Of a DNA stretch of 64,000 bases, positions 8,364 through 16,466 are shown in pieces (positions within the stretch are counted from its first letter, which is position 1; each line of letters opens with the position of its first letter). This DNA is from Geothermobacter ehrlichii (GTDB lineage Bacteria > Desulfobacterota > Desulfuromonadia > Desulfuromonadales > Geothermobacteraceae): the NCBI RefSeq assembly GCF_008124615.1, contig NZ_VNIB01000012.1:1-64000 (forward strand), read 5' to 3'. Below the pieces are notes generated by a model. It had not been told where the DNA came from. It searched no databases and saw nothing but the letters and a program-made list of their open reading frames with translations. Both the position numbers and the translations under genes were made by a program.

Positions 8364-9810
8364 CCGCTATCATATCCTTCCCTTTCAGTTTAAGAGAAGG
8401 GAAGACAACACCGTGCTGATGGTCAACGAAGCTGGCGATTACGTCTTTTTGCCGACCCAACAGTTCGAAGCTTTTGTCTGCCAAGATCTTGACACTAACA
8501 CGGAAACTTTCAAGACCCTCAAGGGCAAGCACTTTGTTGCCGAGGACGACCTGCCACTGGCGATTGATCTTTTAGCTAACAAATATCGCACGCGCAAAGG
8601 GTTTTTGAGGGACTTTACCTCTCTACACATGTTGGTCATAACCCTACGTTGCAACCAAGATTGTCAGTATTGCCAAGTCTCGGCCGAAAACGATACGGCA
8701 CGGGAGTTCGATATGAGTCCTGAGACAGCCCGCATCATTGTAGAGCGAATCTTCGAGGGACCGTCGAACGATATCAAAATTGAATTTCAGGGAGGAGAGC
8801 CGACCCTTAACTGGCCAGCCCTGACCGCGGCTGTTGAACATGCAGAGTCATTGAACCAGGTGGCTGGCAGGAATCTGTCCTTTGTCGTTTGCACAAATCT
8901 GACTTCGATCACCCGCGAACAACTTGAATTTTTTCGGGCCCACAATGTAAGCATTTCAACTTCTCTGGACGGGCCAGCCAACATCCACAACAAACACCGC
9001 ATACTGCGTAACGGCAGGGACACCTATACCGCCTTTCTGAATAACCTCGCCCTAGCCCGTGAAATCTGCGGACATAACGCAGCCTCGGCTTTGATGACTA
9101 CGACGCGCAGTAATTTAGACTCCCTCCAGCAAGTTGTGGATGAATATATCCGGCTCGGATTCCAAGGCGTATTCTTCCGATCTCTAAACCCTTATGGCAT
9201 GGCAGCAGAAAATCAGACGACCCTTGCCTATACTCCAGCTGAGTGGTTGGCTGCCTATCGTTCAGGCCTAGACTACATAATTGCTAAGAACCTCGAAGGA
9301 CACCATTTCCCTGAATTTTTCGCGACGATCTTGTTGACACGAATCTTGACGCCTTTCGCCACTGGATTCGTGGACTTACAATCGCCAACAGGAGCTGGAA
9401 TTGCCGGTGCAATCTACGATTATCAGGGGGATGTTTTCCCTTCCGACGAAGCGCGCATGCTGTCCCGCATGGGGGACAACTATTTCAGGCTCGGAAATGT
9501 TTGGGAATCGACGTTCAAGGAGATTTTTAACGGTCGCAAGTTGCGAGACATCGTTAAACAAGGAAATTTGGAAGTGATGCCTAGCTGTGCCTCCTGCGTC
9601 TACCAAGCGTACTGTGGTGTTGACCCAGTACGTAATTACCTAGAGACAGGAGATGTTGTCGGACATCGGCCTGAGAGCGATTTTTGCCAAAAAGCCATGG
9701 GGGTGTTCGATATCCTATTCGACAAATTGCAGCGAAACGATGAGCAAGAAATGGCCGTATTCTGGTCTTGGATCACTAGGCGACCACTGGGCCGCGGAGA
9801 CAAATCATGA
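8350..9810 (+). CDS. hxsB: His-Xaa-Ser system radical SAM maturase HxsB
   Basis: This radical SAM enzyme (about 486 residues from the ATG at 8350) carries the 4Fe-4S motif CNQDCQYC (Cys101, 105, 108) and the GGEP motif (FQGGEPTLNW). A C-terminal SPASM-like cysteine region (CASCVYQAYCG, later DFCQKAMG) would bind auxiliary clusters, as in anaerobic sulfatase and peptide maturases. It probably modifies the HxsA peptide with HxsC. The start at 8350 is preferred over 8302 because it follows a GAGG site and gives a normal N-terminus. It overlaps hxsC by four bases. Confidence 0.9.
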   Translation: MARTNRYHILPFQFKRREDNTVLMVNEAGDYVFLPTQQFEAFVCQDLDTNTETFKTLKGKHFVAEDDLPLAIDLLANKYRTRKGFLRDFTSLHMLVITLRCNQDCQYCQVSAENDTAREFDMSPETARIIVERIFEGPSNDIKIEFQGGEPTLNWPALTAAVEHAESLNQVAGRNLSFVVCTNLTSITREQLEFFRAHNVSISTSLDGPANIHNKHRILRNGRDTYTAFLNNLALAREICGHNAASALMTTTRSNLDSLQQVVDEYIRLGFQGVFFRSLNPYGMAAENQTTLAYTPAEWLAAYRSGLDYIIAKNLEGHHFPEFFATILLTRILTPFATGFVDLQSPTGAGIAGAIYDYQGDVFPSDEARMLSRMGDNYFRLGNVWESTFKEIFNGRKLRDIVKQGNLEVMPSCASCVYQAYCGVDPVRNYLETGDVVGHRPESDFCQKAMGVFDILFDKLQRNDEQEMAVFWSWITRRPLGRGDKS

Positions 9811-10943
9811 AACAGTCGAAAGGCACCCCTTTTGGTCTCGCCAGAACAGTTTTGGCCCGTGTAACGACAACCCCTAAGAGCTTTCTGAGTAGACGGAACT
9901 ACGTATTCACGGGAGACGAGGGCGCCTATGGATATGCGGCCTGCCTTTCCTCCAATAAATTAGGCCCAGGGGTTAAGGGAGTCGGCAACCTCCCCCACGA
10001 ATTCCTATCCCTTGATCTTCAAGATAACGATATAGTCCTGATCTCTCCAGCGGGGGAGGTTTCAGTGGTATGGGAAGCTGGGTCGCGACAGAATAGCTTG
10101 CTCCTGACCGAAGCCTGCGACTGTCGGTGCCTGATGTGCCCTCAGCCGCCAAAGAAGCATGACCCTGCCCTGCCGAAAATTGCTAGGAATATTCTTGCCA
10201 TGCTCACCCCAGAAGAAGTCGAAGGGCTTTGCTTGACTGGTGGTGAACCATCTTTGCTTCGGGATGAATTCGTCGCGATACTCGAGATGATCCGAATCCG
10301 CTTCAAGGATCGACCTACGGTCCTACTTACCAACGGCAAGAATTTTTCCGATTTTGAGTACGCTAAGAGATGTGCTATCGCTGCGGGGGGACAAGTTATC
10401 TTCTGCGTGAGTTTGCATGCCGATAATGACCGTGATCACGATAGGATTGTCGGGGTTAAGGGGAGTTTCGCCAAGACCGTCAAAGGAATTACCAATCTAG
10501 CCAAGCTTAGAGTGCCCATCGAGATTCGCTTTGTGGTCAACCGTGTCAATGCAGGACAGATGGGGCGGTTCGCAGATTTTGTTTACCGAAATTTCCCCTT
10601 TGTCGTTCATGTCGCTTTTATGGCTATGGAAATACGGGGTTTGGCTGACGAAAATATCGACACGATCTGGATCGATCCGTTCGATTACGGAGAACAAATG
10701 AGACATGCAGCAAACCAGCTTGCCCTGAGGGGAGTGCCGGTGTCGATCTACAACATGCCCCTATGCCTGCTTCCCCGAGCGGGTTGGGATTTTGCTCGCC
10801 AGTCTATATCCAGATGGAAAAACAGTCTGGTCGAAACATGTGCTCCCTGTGCGGTGAAAGAACAATGCGCCGGGGTTTTTGCCACATCTAGCAGGCAAAG
10901 TGCCTATTTGCGCCCCGTTTTGGAGAAGATTGACAATGGGTAA
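9807..10943 (+). CDS. hxsC: His-Xaa-Ser system radical SAM maturase HxsC
   Basis: This is the second radical SAM protein of the Hxs cluster (378 residues). The cluster-binding cysteines are in CDCRCLMC (Cys104, Cys108 and Cys111 fit CxxxCxxC; Cys106 is extra), and CLTGGEPSLL is the SAM-binding GGE motif. A C-terminal CAPCAVKEQCAG segment suggests an auxiliary cluster. It is translationally coupled to hxsB (ATGA). The exact chemistry of HxsB/HxsC has not been established in the literature known to me. Confidence 0.9.
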   Translation: MKQSKGTPFGLARTVLARVTTTPKSFLSRRNYVFTGDEGAYGYAACLSSNKLGPGVKGVGNLPHEFLSLDLQDNDIVLISPAGEVSVVWEAGSRQNSLLLTEACDCRCLMCPQPPKKHDPALPKIARNILAMLTPEEVEGLCLTGGEPSLLRDEFVAILEMIRIRFKDRPTVLLTNGKNFSDFEYAKRCAIAAGGQVIFCVSLHADNDRDHDRIVGVKGSFAKTVKGITNLAKLRVPIEIRFVVNRVNAGQMGRFADFVYRNFPFVVHVAFMAMEIRGLADENIDTIWIDPFDYGEQMRHAANQLALRGVPVSIYNMPLCLLPRAGWDFARQSISRWKNSLVETCAPCAVKEQCAGVFATSSRQSAYLRPVLEKIDNG

Positions 10944-11013
10944 TGTCTGTGCTTTATTTGGTCTTAGTTTAGTTGGTTTGACCATTTGACAACACGAGAT
11001 GGTAGGGGGATAT

Positions 11014-11268
11014 ATGAAAAAAATAATTGCGAAAGTCGGATTGTTTGTTGCAGGCCTGCTTGCGCTTGGCGGAGCCAACACTTCAGTTCAGGCTGACCAA
11101 GGCATTGCCAACGTCGACGAAAACACCCCATTGTATCTAGACCATGCGCCGTCCCAAGTCTCTAACGGAGAGGTTGTCGTCGGCTGGCATTACTCACACA
11201 GGAGCCACGAATCTCATTACTCCCACGAGTCCCATTACAGCCACCGTTCGCACTACTCCGGGTATTGA
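11014..11268 (+). CDS. hxsA: His-Xaa-Ser repeat protein HxsA (exported substrate peptide)
   Basis: This 84-residue precursor has a Sec-type signal peptide (residues 1-27, cleavage probably after VQA). A short linker is followed by an uninterrupted run of eight His-X-Ser triplets at residues 59-82 (X is Tyr, Arg or Glu), ending in Gly-Tyr. This is the hallmark HxsA architecture. The ATG at 11014 is chosen over 10999 because it starts the signal peptide and follows a GGGGG site. It is the likely substrate of HxsB and HxsC. The envelope location and metal-like His spacing suggest a surface or metal-binding role, but that is speculation. Confidence 0.85.
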   Translation: MKKIIAKVGLFVAGLLALGGANTSVQADQGIANVDENTPLYLDHAPSQVSNGEVVVGWHYSHRSHESHYSHESHYSHRSHYSGY

Positions 11269-11286
11269 CCGAGAATTCGCAATCTC

Positions 11287-11318
11287 CCAAGAGCCAGCTT
11301 CCTCAAGCTGGCTCTTGG
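11287..11318 (+). terminator. Terminator after hxsA
   Basis: A perfect 14-bp stem (CCAAGAGCCAGCTT / AAGCTGGCTCTTGG) with a four-base loop sits 19 bases after the hxsA stop. The U-tract is short. It marks the end of the Hxs operon. Confidence 0.75.
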
Positions 11319-11484
11319 TGTTTAGATAGCAAAAGAAACATTTCAAGCTAGGCGGGCTCATAAAATTATTGCCGCCACAGTCCTCTCACGAGGAATCCCA
11401 AACCAGTAGTGAAACCCACTTCTCCTTTTGTTCTTGATCCGACAAACGGCTCAATGAAACTGCCCCTTCCCCCCAACCCCATTT

Positions 11485-11658
11485 CACAGGCGACACCTTT
11501 CGGAGGCCGTCGCCTGTGGCAAAACCAAGCCCGACATTCTTTACCCGCTCCTGCCACAACCCTCGCGTCTGCCGCTACCAGCAGGCAATCGGTAGCTGTT
11601 ACAGTCGAACTCCCTATCCGGCCCGAATCGCCTCCATCCAGCAGGAAGGAGGCAATCC
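11485..11658 (+). promoter_or_regulatory. Structured leader before the first transfer operon
   Basis: A 10-bp hairpin (CACAGGCGAC / GTCGCCTGTG, 11485-11518) is followed by GCCTCC at 11630-11635, which is complementary to the GGAGGC ribosome binding site at 11648-11653. This resembles the leaders found before many genes at 26-37 kb, although the arm-exchange scheme is less clear here. The remainder of the 11319-11658 gap holds no gene. Confidence 0.4.
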
Positions 11659-12393
11659 ATGATCCCCCACGACCTTCTGGAGAAGTACAACCTCCCTGAA
11701 GATCAGGTCGCCGACGCCATCGAAAAGGCCATCTCTCGCACCCTCTCCGCCATGTTCGATCTGGACATTCTGGTGCGACTCGACGACCGGCTTGAAATCT
11801 ACGCCCTGAGCAAGTCCTTTCTGGACACCGATCCCAGACCGATCGATCCGCGCGGCCTCTCCAGACAGGTCCGGCGGCAGATCCGCTACCAGATCGAGCG
11901 GGAGCTGGAAAAGCGCCAGGCCATCCACGAAGGGAACCTGCTGCGCTCTCTCCGTGGACAGATTGTAAAGGGCGAAATCCGCCAGGTATCCTCTTCCGGT
12001 GACGTGGCCGTGGTTCTGGAAGTCGAGGACCACTTCCGCAACGTCGCCATCACCGGCCTCTGCCCGTTCCGACATGTCCCTCCCAAGGAACGAGGCACCT
12101 TCAAGCCAGGCGTCGTCCGTTCCTTCCTGGTCACCAGTGTCCTGCCCGTACAGCAGAAGGACCGCTACAAAGTCCAGATTCGACTGAGCCGAACTTCCAA
12201 AACCCTGCCCAAGCTTCTGCTACGGGAAGAAACAGGCGTCAAGGGCATACGCTGCACAAGGCGCATCGCCGGCGCCTTCAGCGAGATCGAGTCACCGCAA
12301 TTTCTTCCCAAAACCGCGATCCGCAAGGTCGCCGACGAACTGGGAGAAAGGATCATCGTCCGTGTCGTTCTTCCGGAGAAGAAAACCGCCTGA
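11659..12393 (+). CDS. NusA-like transcription factor at head of transfer operon
   Basis: This 244-residue protein follows the NusA plan. The N-terminal helical segment (VADAIEKAISRTLSAMFDLD) parallels NusA's RNA-polymerase-binding domain. An S1-like barrel follows (GQIVKGEIRQV, then FKPGVVRSFLVTSVLP, then KVQIRLSRTSKTLPKLLLRE) in the same order as NusA's S1 region. A short KH-like tail comes last, but the two full KH domains are absent. It could promote elongation through the transfer genes. The match is by eye, so the call is moderate. It overlaps the next gene by 32 bases. Confidence 0.5.
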   Translation: MIPHDLLEKYNLPEDQVADAIEKAISRTLSAMFDLDILVRLDDRLEIYALSKSFLDTDPRPIDPRGLSRQVRRQIRYQIERELEKRQAIHEGNLLRSLRGQIVKGEIRQVSSSGDVAVVLEVEDHFRNVAITGLCPFRHVPPKERGTFKPGVVRSFLVTSVLPVQQKDRYKVQIRLSRTSKTLPKLLLREETGVKGIRCTRRIAGAFSEIESPQFLPKTAIRKVADELGERIIVRVVLPEKKTA

Positions 12394-13741
12394 ACCGTCC
12401 ACGCTGATCGGCACCGGGGTCCACCTGGACAATCCAACCAGGATTGTCCCCATTCGACTACCGGAGCGGGACCGGAAACGTCACACCTTCGTTTTCGGCA
12501 CCACCGGAGTCGGCAAGACCCGTCTGGCCGAACTGATGATCGAGCAGGACATTCGGGCCGGCAAGAACATCGTCTTTCTCGATCCCAAGGGCGACCAGCA
12601 GATCTTCACCAAGATCTTTGACGTGGCCCGGCAGTGCGGCAGGGAAAACGAGATGCAGCTGGTCACGCCGATCTATCCCGAATACTCGGCTGTGATAGAC
12701 CCTATGGCCTACTACTTCATGCCCGATGAACTGGTCGGCCACCTGGTTGCCGGCATCAAGGACGGCAAGGAGCCTTTCTACCGCAACGTCGCCAAGGAGG
12801 TCGCCACGGCAGTCGTCACCGGAACCATCCTGCTGGCCAGGGCCGAGGGCCGCCCACCGATCATGAACATCGACCTGGTGCGTCAGGCCATCCGCCGCTC
12901 CGCCCTCGAAGAGATGCGCCAGGCTCTGGAGCGGATAGCCGACCCCGAGGCGCAATCTGTCGCGGGAGTCCTTCAGGACATCCTCGACTCACCGCAGGGC
13001 TACTACGAGAAGGTCAGCACCACCCTCCGCACCGCCCTGAACGAACTGTCCAGTGGCAACATCGGCCAGATCATCGGCAAGGCCGAATCCAATCTCTTCA
13101 TCGAACGCCTGGAACAGGGGCAGGGCGTCATCCTGGTGGTCCATACCGGCTCGATGATTACCCGCGAGGCCGGAGAAACCCTGGGACGGGTCATCCTCTC
13201 CATGATCCAGTCCTTCGTGGGCCGGGTCTACCTTTCCGGCCGCCAGAGAATCGACCGGGGGCTGTCCATCTACATCGACGAGGCGCAGTCCCTTTTCTAC
13301 AGGGGCGTCGAGGACCTGTTCGCCAAGGCCGGGTCCGCCGGCGTCATGGTCCAGGCGTTCGCCCAGAGCGTCAACCAGCTCTATTCCGTCCTGGGAGAAT
13401 CAGCGGCCAAGGCCATTCTCGACAACACCAACACCAAGATTTTCATGCGTGCGCCCGACCCGGAAACCGCCGAGTACGTGGTGCAGCACTTCGGCAGGAA
13501 GAAAACCCTGTCCACCATCTACAACCCGGCCCAGGTCACCACCCGCGAGATCGAAGAGGACGTGCTGAGGGTGCAGGACGTTCTGGACCTTCAGCCACGC
13601 GAACTCTTCATCATGACCTATTCGGGCCGGTATCGGGGAAAAACGGCGGAGGTCGAGGACCCGAAGCTGACCATCCAGTTTCCGGACGCCCCGGCCATCA
13701 TCCGGGCCGACCGGAGCATCGGGGAGCGCCATGCCGTCTGA
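12362..13741 (+). CDS. traD: Conjugative coupling ATPase, TraD/VirD4-like (T4CP)
   Basis: This hexameric ATPase links the relaxosome to the secretion channel. Walker A (GTTGVGKT) lies near residue 46, FLDPKGDQQ near 76 and Walker B (LSIYIDEAQS) near 303. The C-terminal segment AKAILDNTNTKIFMRAPDPETAEY is typical of TraD/TraG-type coupling proteins. At 459 residues it lacks the usual N-terminal transmembrane pair, so it may be a soluble variant or rely on a partner for membrane attachment. The GTG start at 12362 lies inside the end of the previous gene. Confidence 0.85.
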   Translation: MSFFRRRKPPEPSTLIGTGVHLDNPTRIVPIRLPERDRKRHTFVFGTTGVGKTRLAELMIEQDIRAGKNIVFLDPKGDQQIFTKIFDVARQCGRENEMQLVTPIYPEYSAVIDPMAYYFMPDELVGHLVAGIKDGKEPFYRNVAKEVATAVVTGTILLARAEGRPPIMNIDLVRQAIRRSALEEMRQALERIADPEAQSVAGVLQDILDSPQGYYEKVSTTLRTALNELSSGNIGQIIGKAESNLFIERLEQGQGVILVVHTGSMITREAGETLGRVILSMIQSFVGRVYLSGRQRIDRGLSIYIDEAQSLFYRGVEDLFAKAGSAGVMVQAFAQSVNQLYSVLGESAAKAILDNTNTKIFMRAPDPETAEYVVQHFGRKKTLSTIYNPAQVTTREIEEDVLRVQDVLDLQPRELFIMTYSGRYRGKTAEVEDPKLTIQFPDAPAIIRADRSIGERHAV

Positions 13742-15191
13742 TCTCATCACCTCTGTCGGAATCGGCTGTTGCTTGGGACTGATCGGCTACGCCGCCTGGC
13801 AGTTTCGCCCGGCCCCGAAAGGAAAGAATAAGGAACGCCGCCTGCTGGCCGACATCGCCCGGCTATGGACCGGCAAGGGGGAAGTGGTCGACTTCCGGGA
13901 GATCGCCCAGATTTGGCGCACAACGCCCGAAGCCGCCCGGAAGCAACAGGAGAAGGCCCCGAACTACACCAGGAAGGAGATCCGGGACTTTCATGCCCGC
14001 TGGTGCAATACGGCCACCGTCCGGGGCGAGAAGAAACTGGTCATCGAAAAGATCCTGTCCATCCTCGACCAGAAGGGCGACTGTCCCTCCGTCGTTCACC
14101 GCAACCCGAATGAGGCGGAGAAGAAATACGACAGGGACGTGTTCGCCCTGCTTTCCCGGGTTCCGCTCTGGCAACACAGCCTCGATGTGGCAACCCGCCT
14201 GGCCGAAGGAATGAAGCAGGCCGTCATGATCCCGGACGCCCTGATCGCCGGCCTCGGCCACGACCTGGGCAAGCTGCCGTCCTACCAGTACGCCCTCTAC
14301 CGCACCGGAGACCATCCCGTCCTATCCCTCATCGCCCTGCACCGCGTTCCCGGCTTCGAGTCCATGTCGAACGCGGACGACATAGCCCAGGCCATCCGCC
14401 AGCACCACCTGGTCGCCCCGGACAATCCCCTTGGAGCCGCCCTGAAACAGGCCGACCAGAAAACCCGGCTCGACGAGATCAGCCGCCTGTCTCCCGCCGG
14501 CAGGGATATCCGTCTCAAGCCGGACGACGAACAGGAGGTGCCCCCGGACACCATTCAAGAGAGTGAGGGGGAAGAACCCTCGACGTCCACCACGGACAAA
14601 GAGACGCGACTGGAAACCGGGGCAGAGTCCGCGCCGGACATGGCGGCTGACGAAGAAGGGGAGAAGACAGACCCGGAGGACTCCGGGGGGCAACAGGAGG
14701 AACTGTCCGAAGCCTCCACGAACAAGGGCTTCCCGGACAACCTTGACCTGGAAGCGGTCCTGAGCGGTCTCAAGAAGCGCATCAACAGGATCGAGAAGGG
14801 ACGCTGGTCGGTCGTCTCCATCCCGGAAGGGCTGGTTCTCTGCCAGCCGGACGCACTCTGGAAGGAGATCAGGCGGGTCGGCAAGCGGACACCGGAGCTT
14901 TTGCTTGGCGATGCCGACGAAGAAACGAAACGAAAGATTCTGGCGGCGGTCGTGGAGCGGATGAGCAGTGAGCTGAAGGCCATCGAAACCAGCATCGTCG
15001 CCGAAGGCTACTACACCTCGCAATGCCTGGTGGTCATGGGCAGCGGCAAGGCATTCAGGTCGCTGCTGATTCCCTTCCGGGCCGAAGCTTTTGGCGTCCT
15101 GCCGTCCCACCTCGAAGCCCTGAAAAGCCCCCTGCTGCGGCAGATGGTGCGGAAAGTCAAGCTGCCGAACCAGACAGGAGAGAACGAATGA
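13731..15191 (+). CDS. HD-domain membrane-anchored protein, candidate MOBH-type relaxase
   Basis: An N-terminal hydrophobic segment (residues 5-23) is followed by an HD-hydrolase core: LWQHSLDVATRLAEG, then GLGHDLGKLPSY and AIRQHHLVAPDNPLG. A long acidic, low-complexity linker (about 260-330) leads to a C-terminal domain. Conjugative MOBH relaxases (TraI of R391/SXT type) also carry an HD fold, and this gene sits exactly between the coupling ATPase and TraF. I cannot confirm relaxase activity by eye. It may be a nucleotide-type HD hydrolase. It overlaps traF by four bases. Confidence 0.6.
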   Translation: MPSDLITSVGIGCCLGLIGYAAWQFRPAPKGKNKERRLLADIARLWTGKGEVVDFREIAQIWRTTPEAARKQQEKAPNYTRKEIRDFHARWCNTATVRGEKKLVIEKILSILDQKGDCPSVVHRNPNEAEKKYDRDVFALLSRVPLWQHSLDVATRLAEGMKQAVMIPDALIAGLGHDLGKLPSYQYALYRTGDHPVLSLIALHRVPGFESMSNADDIAQAIRQHHLVAPDNPLGAALKQADQKTRLDEISRLSPAGRDIRLKPDDEQEVPPDTIQESEGEEPSTSTTDKETRLETGAESAPDMAADEEGEKTDPEDSGGQQEELSEASTNKGFPDNLDLEAVLSGLKKRINRIEKGRWSVVSIPEGLVLCQPDALWKEIRRVGKRTPELLLGDADEETKRKILAAVVERMSSELKAIETSIVAEGYYTSQCLVVMGSGKAFRSLLIPFRAEAFGVLPSHLEALKSPLLRQMVRKVKLPNQTGENE

Positions 15192-16003
15192 GCCGGCGCA
15201 TGGCATGGGTCGCCCTGCTTCTGCTGGTCGTGGCCGCCAGCCATGCCAGAGCCGCCACGGACACCCGGCATGACGATCCGAAACGGGGCTACTGGTGGTA
15301 CGAGCGGCCACCGCAGGAAGAAAAGAAGAAGGACAGGGAAAAGCCGGCCATCCCGGACTACACGGTGGACGAGATGATGAACATGGACCCGGACCGGCTC
15401 AGGGAATACGCCGAGCAGGTCCTGAAGGAGGCCGTCCGGGTGCCGACGGAGAAAAACGTCCGGCGGCACTACCTGGTCCAGGACGTGATCCGGCGCAAGG
15501 CCCTGGCCTTCGTCAACACCTCGGAGATGGTCTGGCAGAAGTACCCGGAGCTGACCACGGCCAAGGACAATCCTCTGACCACGCCGGGCCGCAAGGCGCT
15601 GACCAGGGCGCAGGTCGAGGAACGGCGCCGGAAACTGATGAAGGCGAAAGACGAGTTCGCGCTGCTCTATTTCCGCTCCGACAGTTGCCCCTTCTGCCAG
15701 GCGCAGGACGCGATCATGCCGCACTTCGTCTCCCGTGTCGGCTGGCAGGTCAAGCCGATCAACATCGAGGACAATCCCGACCTGGCCGCACGGCTTGGCG
15801 TCGAGACGACACCGTCCCTGATCCTGATCCGCAGGGGATCGGATGACTTCTTCCCGGTGACGACCGGCGTGGCCTCGGTCATGGAAATCGAAAAGCACCT
15901 GTTCCGGGCGATCCGCCTGATGCGCGGCGAAGTCACCCCGGAAAACTTCAATCTCTACGACTTCCAGCGGGGAGGCGGATACGATGTCCAGGCCCGACGC
16001 TGA
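15188..16003 (+). CDS. traF: TraF-like conjugal pilus assembly protein (thioredoxin fold)
   Basis: This periplasmic protein has a signal peptide (MSRRMAWVALLLLVVAASHARA) and a C-terminal thioredoxin-like domain with a CPFC active site (RSDSCPFCQAQ, near residue 165) and a cis-Pro segment (VETTPSLIL). That arrangement is typical of TraF of F-type systems, which helps fold disulfide-containing pilus components. The ATG at 15188 overlaps the upstream stop and begins the signal peptide. The next gene overlaps by 20 bases. Confidence 0.85.
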   Translation: MSRRMAWVALLLLVVAASHARAATDTRHDDPKRGYWWYERPPQEEKKKDREKPAIPDYTVDEMMNMDPDRLREYAEQVLKEAVRVPTEKNVRRHYLVQDVIRRKALAFVNTSEMVWQKYPELTTAKDNPLTTPGRKALTRAQVEERRRKLMKAKDEFALLYFRSDSCPFCQAQDAIMPHFVSRVGWQVKPINIEDNPDLAARLGVETTPSLILIRRGSDDFFPVTTGVASVMEIEKHLFRAIRLMRGEVTPENFNLYDFQRGGGYDVQARR

Positions 16004-16466
16004 CTTTCAGGACGGCTTTCTGGTCTATGGCGGCAAAATGCCAGGCTCCATCGGCATCTGCCATCTGCGGGTCATTGCCGGCAAAAAACGGACAGTCTTT
16101 CTGGCCAGTGAGCTGACACACAATCCCGGTCCTTCCGTCACCAACGCCATCGAGGGCGTCTGGTGGGCCATCCTGACCGAGTTTCCGCATCAGGCCAAAC
16201 AGCATCCGCTGTTGATCGAGCACTACAACGACAGGGCCATCTACGGGATACCGGAAGGTGGCGACCGCTACGCCGAAGCAAGAGTCCGCCCCGGCGGAAG
16301 CGTCGAGTGGTATCACCGTAGTCCGAAGACGATCATGAAGATGGCCGGCATCCCTGCCGCCAGCCTGGAAATCCCGGTCGACACCCTCACTCTCAACCCG
16401 CACGCGCTGGAACAGGAGGCACGTCGTCATGCGCAACTGGACACACCGCGTCCGCGTCTGGTCTAG
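15984..16466 (+). CDS. Hypothetical protein within transfer operon
   Basis: This 160-residue soluble protein has no signal peptide or membrane segment and no recognised domain. Notable segments are a Gly-rich start (FLVYGGKMPGSIGICHLRV) and SVTNAIEGVWWAILTEFP. It overlaps traF by 20 bases and traH by 38, so it is clearly part of the translationally coupled operon. Its function is unknown. Confidence 0.75.
   Translation: MSRPDADFQDGFLVYGGKMPGSIGICHLRVIAGKKRTVFLASELTHNPGPSVTNAIEGVWWAILTEFPHQAKQHPLLIEHYNDRAIYGIPEGGDRYAEARVRPGGSVEWYHRSPKTIMKMAGIPAASLEIPVDTLTLNPHALEQEARRHAQLDTPRPRLV

Noticed and set aside
11203-11262. Tandem DNA repeat or microsatellite in the 3' part of hxsA
   Set aside because: The periodicity follows the encoded H-X-S triplets with an intact frame, so it is explained by the protein.
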